In this document: piece by piece, positions 44,375-53,080 of the stretch
Position numbering within the stretch: the stretch's first letter is position 1
How the letters are laid out: every line of letters begins with the position of its first letter
Origin: Streptomyces sp. NBC_00358
GTDB lineage: Bacteria; Actinomycetota; Actinomycetes; Streptomycetales; Streptomycetaceae
Length of the DNA: 64,000 nt
NCBI RefSeq assembly: GCF_036099295.1
Contig: NZ_CP107976.1
Location: 8,866,001 to 8,930,000, forward strand
Direction of reading: 5' to 3'
Program-made: the position numbers and the translations under genes
Notes under the pieces: model-generated
What the model was told of the DNA's origin: nothing
Database searches by the model: none
What the model saw: the letters and a program-made list of their open reading frames with translations, nothing else

Positions 44375-47135
44375 GGCCACCGCGGCCTGGGAGCAGCAGG
44401 GCACCGGGACACCCGCTCCACCGGCCGCACGCGCACGCCTCGGCGAGGTCCCGCCCGGACACACCGCGCCCACGGTGCTGGAGGTGCTGCGCACCCTGGA
44501 CAGCGGCCCGCGCGGCCTGACCGAGGCGCAGGCCGAGGAGCGGACGGCCCGGCTGGGCGAGAACACCGGCCCGGCCCGGCGCGAAGCCTCCTGGGCGCAC
44601 CTGTTCGTACGCAGCCTTCGGGACCCGTTCACCGCGGTCCTTGGATGCCTCGGGCTCGTCTCGGCGGCCGTCTTCGCCTGGGGCACCGCTTCGGTGATCC
44701 TGCTGCTCGTCGTGGTGAGCTGCGCGCTGCGCGCCTGCGGGGAGCACCGGGCCGACCGGTCCACGGCCGCGCTGCGTGAGCTGGTCGCCACCACCGCCAC
44801 CGTCGTCCGGCGGCCCGACGAGGAGGCCGCCCCGGCGACCCGCGAGGTACCCGTGGCCGAGCTGGTGCCCGGTGACGTGATCCGGCTGGCCCCCGGCGAC
44901 CTCGTGCCCGCGGATGTACGGCTGCTGCGGGCCGGCGGCCTGACCGTGCACCAGGCCGCGCTGACCGGAGAATCCGAACCCGTCGCCAAAACCGCCGACG
45001 ATCCGCCGTCCCCGGCCGGCGCAGGCGTGTTCGAGCAGCCGCAGCTGTGCTTCCAGGGCAGCAGCGTGGCCTCCGGCAGCGCGACCGCGGTCGTCCACGC
45101 GACCGGCGCGCACACCCGCTTCGCCGCCGCCCACGACCGCACGGCGGGACGACCGGCGGCGAGCGCCTTCGACCGCTCCGTCAACGGCATCTCCTGGATC
45201 CTCATCCGGTTCATGCTGCTGACCCCGCCGCTGGTCCTGATGGCGAACGCGGCACTGCGCGGCCGCGGCCTGGAGACGCTGCCCTTCGCGGTGGCCGTCG
45301 CGGTCGGGCTGACCCCGGAGATGCTGCCCGTCCTCGTCACCCTCTGCCTGGCCCGCGGCGCCTCGCTGCTGGCCCGCACGCACGGCGTGATCGTCAAGCG
45401 GCTGCCCGCCCTGCACGATGTCGGCGCCGTCGACGTGCTGTGCCTGGACAAGACCGGCACCCTCACCGAGGACAGACCGGTCGCCGACCGCGCCCTCGGC
45501 CCGGACGGCCAGGACGACCCCGAAGTCCTGCACTGGGCCGCCGTGAACGCGTGGTGGACCCTGCAACTCGGCGACCTGCCCCAGCCCGACGCCCTCGACG
45601 AGGCGATCCTGGACGCGGTCGACGAGGACGAGCTCACGGCCTACGACGGTGTCGCGGCCGTGCCCTTCGCGCCGGACCGCCGCCTCGCCACCGCGGTGGT
45701 CCGAAGCCCCGGCCGGCTCGGCGCACACACCCTGGTCGTCAAGGGAGACGTCCAGGCGGTCCTGGAACGCTGCGTCCTCGCGGACGACGAGCGGGAACGG
45801 CTGGCCGGCCTCGCCGCCCGGCACGCCGACGGCGGTACGCGAGTCCTCGCGGTCGCCACCGCGCAGCGTCCGGCCCGCGGACGCGACTACACGCCGGCCG
45901 ACGAACGCGGCCTCACGTTCCGGGGCCTGATCACTCTGCGGGACGCGCTCGCGCCCACCGCCACCGCCGCGCTGGAGGTCCTCGCCCACCGAGGTGTCTC
46001 CGTCAAGGTCCTCACCGGCGACCATCCCGGGACGGCCGTCCGCGCGTGCCTCGATCTGGGCATCCCCGTCGATCGGGGCGCCGTGCTCACCGCCGACGGC
46101 ATCGACGCCCTCACCGACACCGAACTGGCCGAAGCCGCCCTGCGTACGGACCTCTTCGCGCGCTGCACCCCGTCGCACAAGGCCCGGATCACCCGGGCCC
46201 TGCGCAGCGCCGGGCACACCGTGGGCTTCCTCGGCGACGGCGTCAACGACGTGCCCGCCCTGCGCGCCGCCGACGTCGGCATCGCCCCGCGCGACGCCTC
46301 CGACGTCGTCCGGGAGGTCGCGGACGTGGTGCTCGCCGAGAAGGACCTCACCGCGATCGCCCATGCCGTGGCGGCGGGCCGGCACGCGGGCGGCAACATC
46401 GCCACGTACCTGCGCGTCACCTTGTCGTCCAACCTCGGCAACGTCCTCGCGATGCTCTGCGCCGGCCTGCTGCTGCCCTTCCTGCCGATGCTTCCGGCAC
46501 AGGTCCTGATGCAGAACCTGTGCTTCGACGCGGCCCAGCTCACCTTCGCCCACGACCGCCCCCACCCCTCGGTGCTGGACCGGCCGACCGTGCTCGACCC
46601 ACGGAGGCTCCTGCGCTTCATCACCGGCTTCGGAGCGCTCAACGCCGTCGCCGACCTGGCCACCTTCGGCGTTCTCGCGCTCGCCCTGCACGGCCCCGGG
46701 ACCGGGGACGACGAGGCGGTGTTCCACTCCGGCTGGTTCACCGAGAACCTGCTCACCCAGGCCCTGGTGATGGTGCTGCTGCGCGCGGGCCGCACCGCCG
46801 CGGGATCCCGCGGACCGAGCCCGGTCGCCTGGGCCGCGATCACACTGGCGGCCGCCGGCCTGGCGCTGCCGGCCTCACCGCTGGGACCGATCCTCGGCCT
46901 GACCGCCCTGCCGGCCCTGTACTACGTGCTGCTCGCCGCGGTCCTGTTCCTTTACGCCGTGGGTCTGCTGGCCGCCAGGACACGTTACGAGCGGCGTCGC
47001 GGGAGCGCTCCCGCCCGGGCTCCGGCCGGCGGAACCGGCGCCGGCCGAGATGCCGGCGACGGGAACCCGAAAGCCAAAGATGCGGGTGGACGCAATTCGG
47101 TTCATCAGGGTTCCCATGAGATGCCTCACCTGTGA
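44367..47135 (+). CDS. MgtA-like P-type ATPase (P3B magnesium-transporter type)
   Basis: 922 aa. TGES at 200-203, phosphorylation motif DKTGTLT with D361, and the hinge GDGVNDVPALR. The stretch TPEMLPVLVTLCLARGA and the long C-terminal membrane half with FDAAQLTF are typical of MgtA/MgtB importers; no CPx or N-terminal heavy-metal domain is present. The start GTG 44367 overlaps the ArsR gene, whose product likely represses it. Pairing an ArsR regulator with an MgtA-type pump is not the common arrangement, so the cation may not be Mg2+. Confidence 0.85.
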   Translation: MAEATAAWEQQGTGTPAPPAARARLGEVPPGHTAPTVLEVLRTLDSGPRGLTEAQAEERTARLGENTGPARREASWAHLFVRSLRDPFTAVLGCLGLVSAAVFAWGTASVILLLVVVSCALRACGEHRADRSTAALRELVATTATVVRRPDEEAAPATREVPVAELVPGDVIRLAPGDLVPADVRLLRAGGLTVHQAALTGESEPVAKTADDPPSPAGAGVFEQPQLCFQGSSVASGSATAVVHATGAHTRFAAAHDRTAGRPAASAFDRSVNGISWILIRFMLLTPPLVLMANAALRGRGLETLPFAVAVAVGLTPEMLPVLVTLCLARGASLLARTHGVIVKRLPALHDVGAVDVLCLDKTGTLTEDRPVADRALGPDGQDDPEVLHWAAVNAWWTLQLGDLPQPDALDEAILDAVDEDELTAYDGVAAVPFAPDRRLATAVVRSPGRLGAHTLVVKGDVQAVLERCVLADDERERLAGLAARHADGGTRVLAVATAQRPARGRDYTPADERGLTFRGLITLRDALAPTATAALEVLAHRGVSVKVLTGDHPGTAVRACLDLGIPVDRGAVLTADGIDALTDTELAEAALRTDLFARCTPSHKARITRALRSAGHTVGFLGDGVNDVPALRAADVGIAPRDASDVVREVADVVLAEKDLTAIAHAVAAGRHAGGNIATYLRVTLSSNLGNVLAMLCAGLLLPFLPMLPAQVLMQNLCFDAAQLTFAHDRPHPSVLDRPTVLDPRRLLRFITGFGALNAVADLATFGVLALALHGPGTGDDEAVFHSGWFTENLLTQALVMVLLRAGRTAAGSRGPSPVAWAAITLAAAGLALPASPLGPILGLTALPALYYVLLAAVLFLYAVGLLAARTRYERRRGSAPARAPAGGTGAGRDAGDGNPKAKDAGGRNSVHQGSHEMPHL

Positions 47136-47170
47136 ATAGCGGGGGGAGCCCTGCTGTTCGGTCTGTCGAT

Positions 47171-47200
47171 TTGTTAGATTGCGCAACTACGCAACCGAGG
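47171..47200 (+). promoter_or_regulatory. TTGC-box element upstream of the LCP gene
   Basis: Contains TTGCGCAACTACGCAA (47179-47194), about 100 nt before the LCP start. On the opposite strand it reads as TTGC-N4-TTGCGCAA. Nearly the same 30-bp block recurs upstream of tatA (49880-49909), with 21 of 30 positions identical, so I treat it as a shared regulatory element. Confidence 0.5.
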
Positions 47201-47298
47201 TGGACACCGGCTTCGTCCGCCCGTACACCGCTGCTCACGCCCGGCCGTACTCCTGACGGCCCGGGCCTGACGGGCCCGACTGTTCATGGGAGTGGGAG

Positions 47299-49005
47299 AT
47301 GAGCGACCCGTGGGACGGCTCGGGTGGCCAGGCCACACGCAGCCCATCGTCCCGGGTGCCCGGACAGCGGGCGGTGGAGTCCGACGGAGCACGTCCTCCC
47401 GGCGGCCGGGCCGCGTCCAGGGCGGCCTCGCACTCGCGTCACAACAAGCGATCACGTCGGGCCCGTCCGGCAGGGCGCGGCAGGCGGGTGCTGAGGATCG
47501 CGGGCATCTGCCTGGCACTTGTCGTACTGGGCACGGCGGGTGTCGGCTGGTGGTTCTACGAGCACCTGAACGGCAACATCCAGAGCGTCCCACTGGACGG
47601 CAAGGGCGGCACGGAGAAGGCGGACGCGTTCGGCCGCACCCCGATCAACATCCTGGTGATGGGCTCCGACGGCCGCACGAGCAAGACGGACTGCAAACTC
47701 GGCGGCGGCTGTTCCCGGACCGGCGTGCAGACCGGCAGCAACGCCGACGTGCAGATGGTGGTGCACATATCGGCCGACCGCTCCAACGCCACCGTGATGA
47801 GCATCCCCCGCGACACCATGACCCAGGTCCCCGCCTGCAAGGACAAGGAGACCGGCCAGTCCACGGCCGGCTACTACGGCCAGATCAACGGGGCGCTGGA
47901 GTACGGGCCGGCCTGCCAGGTGCAGACCGTCCACCAGCTCACCGGCATCCCCATCGACCACTTCGTGAAACTCGACTTCTCCGGCGTGGTCAAGATGTCC
48001 GACGCGGTCGGCGGTGTCTCCGTATGCGTCAACAAGGACGTGTACGACACCTACTCGCACCTGAAGCTGTCCAGTGGCAGCCACACCCTCAAGGGCGTGG
48101 CTGCGCTGGAGTTCGTCCGCTCCCGGCACGGGTTCGGCGACGGCAGCGACCTGGGCAGGACCGTCTCCCAGCACATCTTCCTCAGCGCGATGATCCGTAA
48201 GTTCAAGAGCGCGGGCACGCTCACCGATCCCAGGGCGGTCTACGACCTCGCGGACGCCGCCACCAAGGCGCTGACCGTGGACGACGGCCTGGGCACCGTG
48301 AAGAAGCTGATCGGCCTCGCGTCCGACCTGAACAAGGTCCCGACGAAGCGGATGACCTTCACGACGATGCAGACGGCCCCCGACGCGACGGACAAGAACC
48401 GTGTGGTGGTGGGCACGGGCGCCAAGAGCCTGTTCGCGACGATCGCCAACGACCAGTCACTGACCACCGGTTCGGGCAAGAAGTCCGCGGCGGCGGCCGC
48501 GACCACGAAGCCCTCGGCGACCGCCGTACCCGCTTCCCAGGTCGCCGTGACGGTGGAGAACGGCACGGGGATCACGGGCCGCGCCTCCGCCGTCGCGAGC
48601 GCGCTCATCGACCAGGGCTTCAACTCCGGGACGGCCACGGCGAACGCCCCCAGCGCCGCGACGACCACGACCCTCACCTACGGCGACGGTCACAAGGGCG
48701 AGGCCCGGACGGCCGCCAAGGCGCTTGGCCTGTCCGCCTCCCATCTGAAGCAGGGCACGACCGGCGCCCTGATCCTGGTGATCGGCAGCGACTGGCCCAG
48801 CGGCACCGTCTACCCCGGCGGCTCGTCGTCGTCCGCCCCGGCGGACACGAAGACCGCGGTCTCCAACGCCAACGCGTCCACGGCCGACCAGGCCAAGACC
48901 TGCGCCAAGGTCAGCCCCTACCGGACGGTCAGCCTCAACGGGGTCCCCATGACACCGACCCAGGCGTACGCTGCGGCGCGGAGCAAGCCCGACTCGGACG
49001 AGTGA
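47299..49005 (+). CDS. LytR-CpsA-Psr (LCP) family protein with LytR_C domain
   Basis: 568 aa. A basic cytoplasmic tail, one membrane helix (about 66-90), an extracellular LCP domain (about 115-290) with the phosphate-binding arginines and acidic residues in MGSDGRT, SIPRDTM and RSRHGFGDGSDLGR, then a Ser/Ala/Thr-rich linker and a LytR_C module (about 410-500; VENGTGITGRA). LCP enzymes transfer polyprenyl-phosphate-linked glycopolymers to peptidoglycan, which fits the nearby exopolysaccharide operon. The ATG at 47299 has GGGAG directly upstream. Confidence 0.9.
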   Translation: MSDPWDGSGGQATRSPSSRVPGQRAVESDGARPPGGRAASRAASHSRHNKRSRRARPAGRGRRVLRIAGICLALVVLGTAGVGWWFYEHLNGNIQSVPLDGKGGTEKADAFGRTPINILVMGSDGRTSKTDCKLGGGCSRTGVQTGSNADVQMVVHISADRSNATVMSIPRDTMTQVPACKDKETGQSTAGYYGQINGALEYGPACQVQTVHQLTGIPIDHFVKLDFSGVVKMSDAVGGVSVCVNKDVYDTYSHLKLSSGSHTLKGVAALEFVRSRHGFGDGSDLGRTVSQHIFLSAMIRKFKSAGTLTDPRAVYDLADAATKALTVDDGLGTVKKLIGLASDLNKVPTKRMTFTTMQTAPDATDKNRVVVGTGAKSLFATIANDQSLTTGSGKKSAAAAATTKPSATAVPASQVAVTVENGTGITGRASAVASALIDQGFNSGTATANAPSAATTTTLTYGDGHKGEARTAAKALGLSASHLKQGTTGALILVIGSDWPSGTVYPGGSSSSAPADTKTAVSNANASTADQAKTCAKVSPYRTVSLNGVPMTPTQAYAAARSKPDSDE

Positions 49006-49033
49006 CCCGGTCGATCGGCGGACTCCCCAGGGG

Positions 49034-49693
49034 CTACCTCCGTGCTCCGCAGCCCGGACAGAAGGCCGCGCCGTCCGGCACGACGCCGGAGCAGGAGGCG
49101 CACTGCGTCGTCTGGGCGAGGTGATGACCGCAGCCGGAGCAGTAGGCCGCTCCGTGCGTCTCGGTACGACACCTGGGGCAGACCAACTGCCGGGGATCGG
49201 TGGGGTCGTAGCTCTGCCCGGCCTGCTGCCCCGCCATGTACGCCCGCTGCGCCGCCATGTCGTTCAGCCCACGCTGCTGGGCCGCCGTGGCCTCCGCCGC
49301 GGTGTCGGGGGCGCAGCGGAGACACAGGCCCTGCGCCGCGTTCCAGCAGCGTCCACAGACGTAGTCCGTGCAGCGTGCGCAACGATTGAAATGGCCCTGC
49401 GCGTTGCCGATCGCCCGCTCGAAGGCCTGGTCGCGGGCTCGTCCCCAGCCGGCCCCGGCGAGTCCGTCGGCCGCGGACGTGACCCCGCGACCCGTGTTGC
49501 CCAGCAGGCTCCAGGCCACGTCCGTCCCTTTCCTGAGCCAGGTGGCGGCCCGTTCACCGCTGTACGGCTCGAAAGGCGAGCGCCAGGTGTCGTAGCACCG
49601 CGAGCACGAGAACTCGAACTGGAAGCCGGCTCCTGTGCCGTTGCGCTCGCACAAGTCGCGGTAGTTGTTGCTGAAGTAGATCTCGCCGTCCAT
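49034..49693 (-). CDS. Multi zinc-ribbon protein
   Basis: 219 aa with a series of CxxC knuckles: CSRC early, CARC, CGRC and CLRC in the middle, and CPRC/CSGC plus CASC/CPGC at the C-terminus, enough for about four zinc sites. The C-terminal pair are double zinc ribbons of the type found in putative membrane or ribosome-associated adaptors. No catalytic residues. ATG 49693 follows GGGGGGA. Confidence 0.8.
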   Translation of the reverse strand: MDGEIYFSNNYRDLCERNGTGAGFQFEFSCSRCYDTWRSPFEPYSGERAATWLRKGTDVAWSLLGNTGRGVTSAADGLAGAGWGRARDQAFERAIGNAQGHFNRCARCTDYVCGRCWNAAQGLCLRCAPDTAAEATAAQQRGLNDMAAQRAYMAGQQAGQSYDPTDPRQLVCPRCRTETHGAAYCSGCGHHLAQTTQCASCSGVVPDGAAFCPGCGARR

Positions 49694-49879
49694 GTGGTCC
49701 CCCCACAGTTCAAGCCGTCGGCACACTGCACTACGACGTCTGCGGGGCGTTCCCGGTTCTGGTGGCGGCCCGGACGGTCGCGCCGGGGAGGGCCGGGCGG
49801 CACATCTCCCGGACAACCGTGCGAGGGGAGACGGACGCGGGGCTCCCGGTGCCGTCCCGGTCACCGCCCCAGCCCATGG

Positions 49880-49909
49880 TTGTACAGTTGCGCAACATAG
49901 CAATGGAGG
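49880..49909 (+). promoter_or_regulatory. TTGC-box element upstream of tatA
   Basis: Contains TTGCGCAACATAGCAA (49888-49903), 66 nt before the tatA start, with a preceding TTGT and following GAGG placed as in the LCP element at 47171-47200. GTTGCGCAAC inside it is a perfect palindrome. Confidence 0.5.
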
Positions 49910-49968
49910 CAGATGGTGCACCGCTCCTGGTCCGTGCCACTGTCCGGTGAAGAGGAGGGGTGGGCGAG

Positions 49969-50250
49969 ATGCTCCGCAACGGACTGGAACCCTGGCACCT
50001 GCTGATCGTGGCGATCGTCATCATCCTGATGTTCGGGTCGAAGAAGCTGCCCGAGGCCGCCCGGGGGCTCGGCAAGTCGATGCGCATCCTCAAGAGCGAG
50101 GCCAAGGCCATGAAGGACGAGGGTGCCACCGGGCCCTCCGCCGACGCGGCGCGGGACACGGCGGCCGAGCCGGCGCCGAAGGCCTTTCAGACCGCGACCG
50201 GGGCCTCCGGGACGGCCCGGCCGGCAACGGCGAACCACGCGGCACACTGA
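49969..50250 (+). CDS. tatA: Sec-independent protein translocase TatA
   Basis: 93 aa: one membrane helix (LLIVAIVIILMFGSKKLPEAA), the FG hinge, the amphipathic helix RGLGKSMRILKSEAKAM and a polar tail, the standard TatA build. ATG 49969 is preferred over GTG 49960, which lies on top of the GGAGGGG ribosome site. It is probably an additional tatA copy, since Streptomyces also encode TatA with TatC elsewhere (family knowledge). A Tat substrate in this window is the GH127 enzyme. Confidence 0.9.
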   Translation: MLRNGLEPWHLLIVAIVIILMFGSKKLPEAARGLGKSMRILKSEAKAMKDEGATGPSADAARDTAAEPAPKAFQTATGASGTARPATANHAAH

Positions 50251-50469
50251 CGCCACGAGCCGGGAGGCGGAGGCCCTCGTGTCGCGCACAGGACGACGGG
50301 AGGGTGCCCCTCACCCGGGCGCCGTTCGCCCGCATGCGCGGCAACCCGGCCGGTGGTGGGGCGATCGGCTCAGCGACACCACCCAGGCGGGCGATGGAGC
50401 GGCACGCGTCGTTGAGCGGTTCCTACAGTCACGGTCGAACCCCACGGGATGCATGTGAAGGGACGACCT

Positions 50470-50997
50470 GTGATCCGTACCGTTGCCAAGGCCGCCGTGT
50501 TGCTCGGCGCCGCTCTCCTCGCCGTACCCGGCACCGCCGCTGCCGCCGACAGGGACGGTGACGGCCCGCTGGTCGTCATCACCAACGTGCACCAGTACGC
50601 GGGCGGTGACATCTTCAACGTCGGCCATGACAACGTCGTGGGCTCCGGCAACGGGAACGGCGTCCAGCCGTCCGGAGTCGGCGCCCCGGGCGCGAGCTCG
50701 GCGGTGGTGCGCATCATCACGGGCAACAGGCTGCCCATCGACGGCGTCCAGCTCGTGTCCAAGGAAGGTAGCGGAGACTACCCTCGCGTCCTCTTCCCGA
50801 ACTACAGCGTGCTGGTTCCGATCGTCGGCCCGTCCACGGCCGTGTACCAGTCCGCGGGCGGGGCCGGACAGGTCCGCGTCACGGCGACAGTGGCGGCGGA
50901 CGGCACGGCGGCCCCGAACTGTGCGTCCGAGGGCAACCTGGAGTGCCGTATCGACTACGACGCACAGGGCCAGTTCCTGAGGATCGACGGCCGCTGA
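50470..50997 (+). CDS. Secreted protein of unknown function
   Basis: 175 aa with a Sec signal peptide (VIRTVAKAAVLLGAALLAVPG, then TAAAA/DR cleavage site). The mature part is strand-rich with VVITNVHQYAGGDIFNVGHDN and two Cys (CASEGNLEC) that could form a disulfide. No domain recognised. GTG 50470 has GAAGGGA seven nt upstream. Confidence 0.75.
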   Translation: MIRTVAKAAVLLGAALLAVPGTAAAADRDGDGPLVVITNVHQYAGGDIFNVGHDNVVGSGNGNGVQPSGVGAPGASSAVVRIITGNRLPIDGVQLVSKEGSGDYPRVLFPNYSVLVPIVGPSTAVYQSAGGAGQVRVTATVAADGTAAPNCASEGNLECRIDYDAQGQFLRIDGR

Positions 50998-51010
50998 CAC
51001 AAGGCGGACG

Positions 51011-51047
51011 GTGGCGGGGCGTCTCGGATTCGAGGCTGCCCCGCCAC
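51011..51047 (+). terminator. Hairpin terminator after the secreted-protein gene
   Basis: GTGGCGGGGC pairs perfectly with GCCCCGCCAC across a 17-nt loop, 13 nt after the stop. No T-tract, as is usual in GC-rich actinobacteria. Confidence 0.6.
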
Positions 51048-51094
51048 AGCACTGTCGACAACGGTTCCTCGGATGCTCCGCGCCCGGCGAGAAT

Positions 51095-51150
51095 CGCCCG
51101 TCTCGGACCGCCCGTCTCGGACCGCCTATCTCGGACCGCCGCCCTCGGAT
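51095..51150. repeat. 14-bp tandem repeat, four copies
   Basis: CGCCCGTCTCGGAC at 51095-51108 and 51109-51122, then two diverging copies (51123-51136, 51137-51150). It lies between the terminator above and the MerR promoter, in noncoding DNA. Confidence 0.8.
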
Positions 51151-51212
51151 CGCGCCCGGCCGCCGGTCCCCGCCCCGCTGGATGGGTGCGCGGGCCACGT
51201 GGAGCGAAGCGC

Positions 51213-51243
51213 TTGACACTCACGTGGCGTCAGACCGCATAGT
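51213..51243 (+). promoter_or_regulatory. MerR-type promoter with 19-bp spacer, predicted leaderless
   Basis: TTGACA (51213-51218) and CATAGT (51238-51243) are 19 bp apart, the overlong spacing that MerR regulators correct by DNA twisting. TGAC and GTCA half-sites with a central CACGTG lie in the spacer region. Transcription from it would begin at about 51250, directly at the GTG start of the MerR-methyltransferase gene. Confidence 0.6.
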
Positions 51244-51250
51244 CGGTGGC

Positions 51251-52366
51251 GTGGAGGAGTACCTGACCGTGGGACGGGTGGCGGAGCTGGCCGGTGTCAG
51301 CGTCCGCACACTGCATCACTACGACGAGATCGGCCTCGTACGGTCGTCCGCGCGGACGGCGGCCGGATACCGCGCCTACTCGGCGGGCGACGTGGAGAGG
51401 CTGCGGGAGGTGCTCGCCTACCGGCGGCTGGGCTTCGGACTGCGCGAGATCGCGGATCTGGTCGACGACCCGGCCACCGACGCGGTCGCGCGTCTTCGCC
51501 GGCTGCGCCGCCTGTTGCTGGAACAGCGCGACCGCGCGGCTGCCACGGTGGCGGCCATCGACAGGGAGCTGGAGGCACGCGCGATGGGGATCAGGACGAC
51601 GCCGGAAGAACAACTGAAGGTGTTCGGGGCGCAGTTGTACGACGCCATCGGGTCCGCCTACCCGGCGACGCGGCGCACAGAGCCACGGATCGCAGCGAGG
51701 CTCTGGGAAGCGCTCGGGGACGCACGGACCGTACTGAACGTCGGGGCCGGAACCGGCTCGTACGAGCCCTCCGACCGACAAGTCACCGCCGTGGAACCGT
51801 CGGCCGTCATGCGGGCCCAGCGTCCCGCGGGTGCGGCGCCGTGCGTGGCCGCCGCCGCGGAGAACCTCCCGTTCGCGGACCAGTCCTTCGACGCCGCGAT
51901 GGCCTTCAGCACCGTTCACCACTGGCGGGACCCGATCGCGGGTCTGCGGGAGATGCGGCGTGTGGCCCGCCGCGTGGTGGTGTTCACGTACGACGCCAGT
52001 GATACCGGCCGACGACAGCGGTTCTGGCTCACCCGCGACTACCTGCCCGAGTTCGCGGACCTTCTCGTCGGCCGGCCTTCGCTCGCCGACCTGACCCGTG
52101 CGATCGGGGGCCGCGCGGAGCCGGTGCTCATCCCGTGGGACTGCGCCGACGGCTTCTTCGAGGCCTACTGGCGCCGACCGGAGGCGTACCTGGAGGAACC
52201 CGTGCGCCGCGCGGTGTCGGTATGGACCAGAGTCGGCCCCGAGGCCGAGCAGCGGGCGGTGAACAGTCTCCGCGACGACCTCGCCTCGGGCCGGTGGACC
52301 GAACGCAACCGAGACCTCGTCGCCCTCGACACCGCAGAACTCGGCCTCCGCCTGCTCATCGCCTGA
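51251..52366 (+). CDS. MerR regulator fused to a SAM-dependent methyltransferase
   Basis: 371 aa. Residues 1-75 are a MerR winged helix (LTVGRVAELAGVSVRTLHHYDEIGL), then a coiled-coil dimer helix and a short linker. Residues about 155-371 are a class I methyltransferase with motif I VLNVGAGTGSY (161-171), an acidic position in TAVEPSA and a DAAMAFSTVHHW segment. The methyltransferase sits where the ligand-binding domain normally is, so it may methylate or bind the inducing compound. GTG 51251 has no ribosome site; see the promoter entry. Confidence 0.87.
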   Translation: MEEYLTVGRVAELAGVSVRTLHHYDEIGLVRSSARTAAGYRAYSAGDVERLREVLAYRRLGFGLREIADLVDDPATDAVARLRRLRRLLLEQRDRAAATVAAIDRELEARAMGIRTTPEEQLKVFGAQLYDAIGSAYPATRRTEPRIAARLWEALGDARTVLNVGAGTGSYEPSDRQVTAVEPSAVMRAQRPAGAAPCVAAAAENLPFADQSFDAAMAFSTVHHWRDPIAGLREMRRVARRVVVFTYDASDTGRRQRFWLTRDYLPEFADLLVGRPSLADLTRAIGGRAEPVLIPWDCADGFFEAYWRRPEAYLEEPVRRAVSVWTRVGPEAEQRAVNSLRDDLASGRWTERNRDLVALDTAELGLRLLIA

Positions 52367-52471
52367 AGGAGGTGCGCGAGCAGACCGCCGCCGATACCTG
52401 CTTCACCGCCGCGGCCGCCACATGCCGCGCCAGACCCCGGCGAACGCGTTGCCCGGACACGGCCGGCTCCG

Positions 52472-53080
52472 TCAAGGTCCGGTGGTGCTCGGGGCGCTGA
52501 GGGGCCAGGACTCGATGTCGCGGTAGTGGATCGGGCCGTTTCCGCGGGCGAAGTTGCTGCCGACCAGGTGCAGACGTCCGGCGGGCCACGGGTGGCCGGT
52601 GAAATCAGCGAGTGCTCGGGCGACTTCCTCCGCCGAGGACCGGTCCCCTCTGCGGGCCCGTGCCAGGGTCAGGTGGGGGCGGAGCGGTCGTTCCTCGAAG
52701 GTGACCCCGCAGTTCCTGACGGCGGTCCGTACATCGGCGGCGAGCTCGTGCAGTTCATCGAGGTCTCCGTCGATTCCGCTCCACAGCACACGGTCGTCGA
52801 AGTGGCCGCTGCCGCGCAGTGCCAGAGAGGGGGGCCGGTGATCCGCCGCGAGCTCGGCGAGCGGCGGTCGCAGGCGTGGAACGGTCTCCACCGGGAGTTC
52901 CCCGAGGAACGCCAGGGTGATGTGCCAGTCCTCGATGCGGTTCCACCGTAGGTTCGGGTGTGTGTCGTACGCGGGGCGCAGCTCCTGGGCCAGTTCCTCT
53001 TTCGCGTGGTCGGGTGGGGCGAGGGCGATGAACACGCGAACGGTCGCGGGCCGGATCTGATCGTTCACACCGGACTTCAT
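52472..53080 (-). CDS. thpR: RNA 2',3'-cyclic phosphodiesterase (2'-5' RNA ligase family)
   Basis: 202 aa with both catalytic tetrapeptides, HITL in DWHITLAFLGEL and HLTL in RPHLTLARAR. ThpR/LigT proteins hydrolyse 2',3'-cyclic phosphates on RNA ends or join 2'-5' ends. ATG 53080 overlaps the stop of the VWA gene upstream (ATGA), so the two are translated together. Confidence 0.88.
   Translation of the reverse strand: MKSGVNDQIRPATVRVFIALAPPDHAKEELAQELRPAYDTHPNLRWNRIEDWHITLAFLGELPVETVPRLRPPLAELAADHRPPSLALRGSGHFDDRVLWSGIDGDLDELHELAADVRTAVRNCGVTFEERPLRPHLTLARARRGDRSSAEEVARALADFTGHPWPAGRLHLVGSNFARGNGPIHYRDIESWPLSAPSTTGP

Noticed and set aside
44283..46727. Long minus-strand open frame opposite the P-type ATPase
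   Set aside because: Composition is that of a high-GC antisense shadow; the plus strand encodes a complete P-type ATPase with all motifs.
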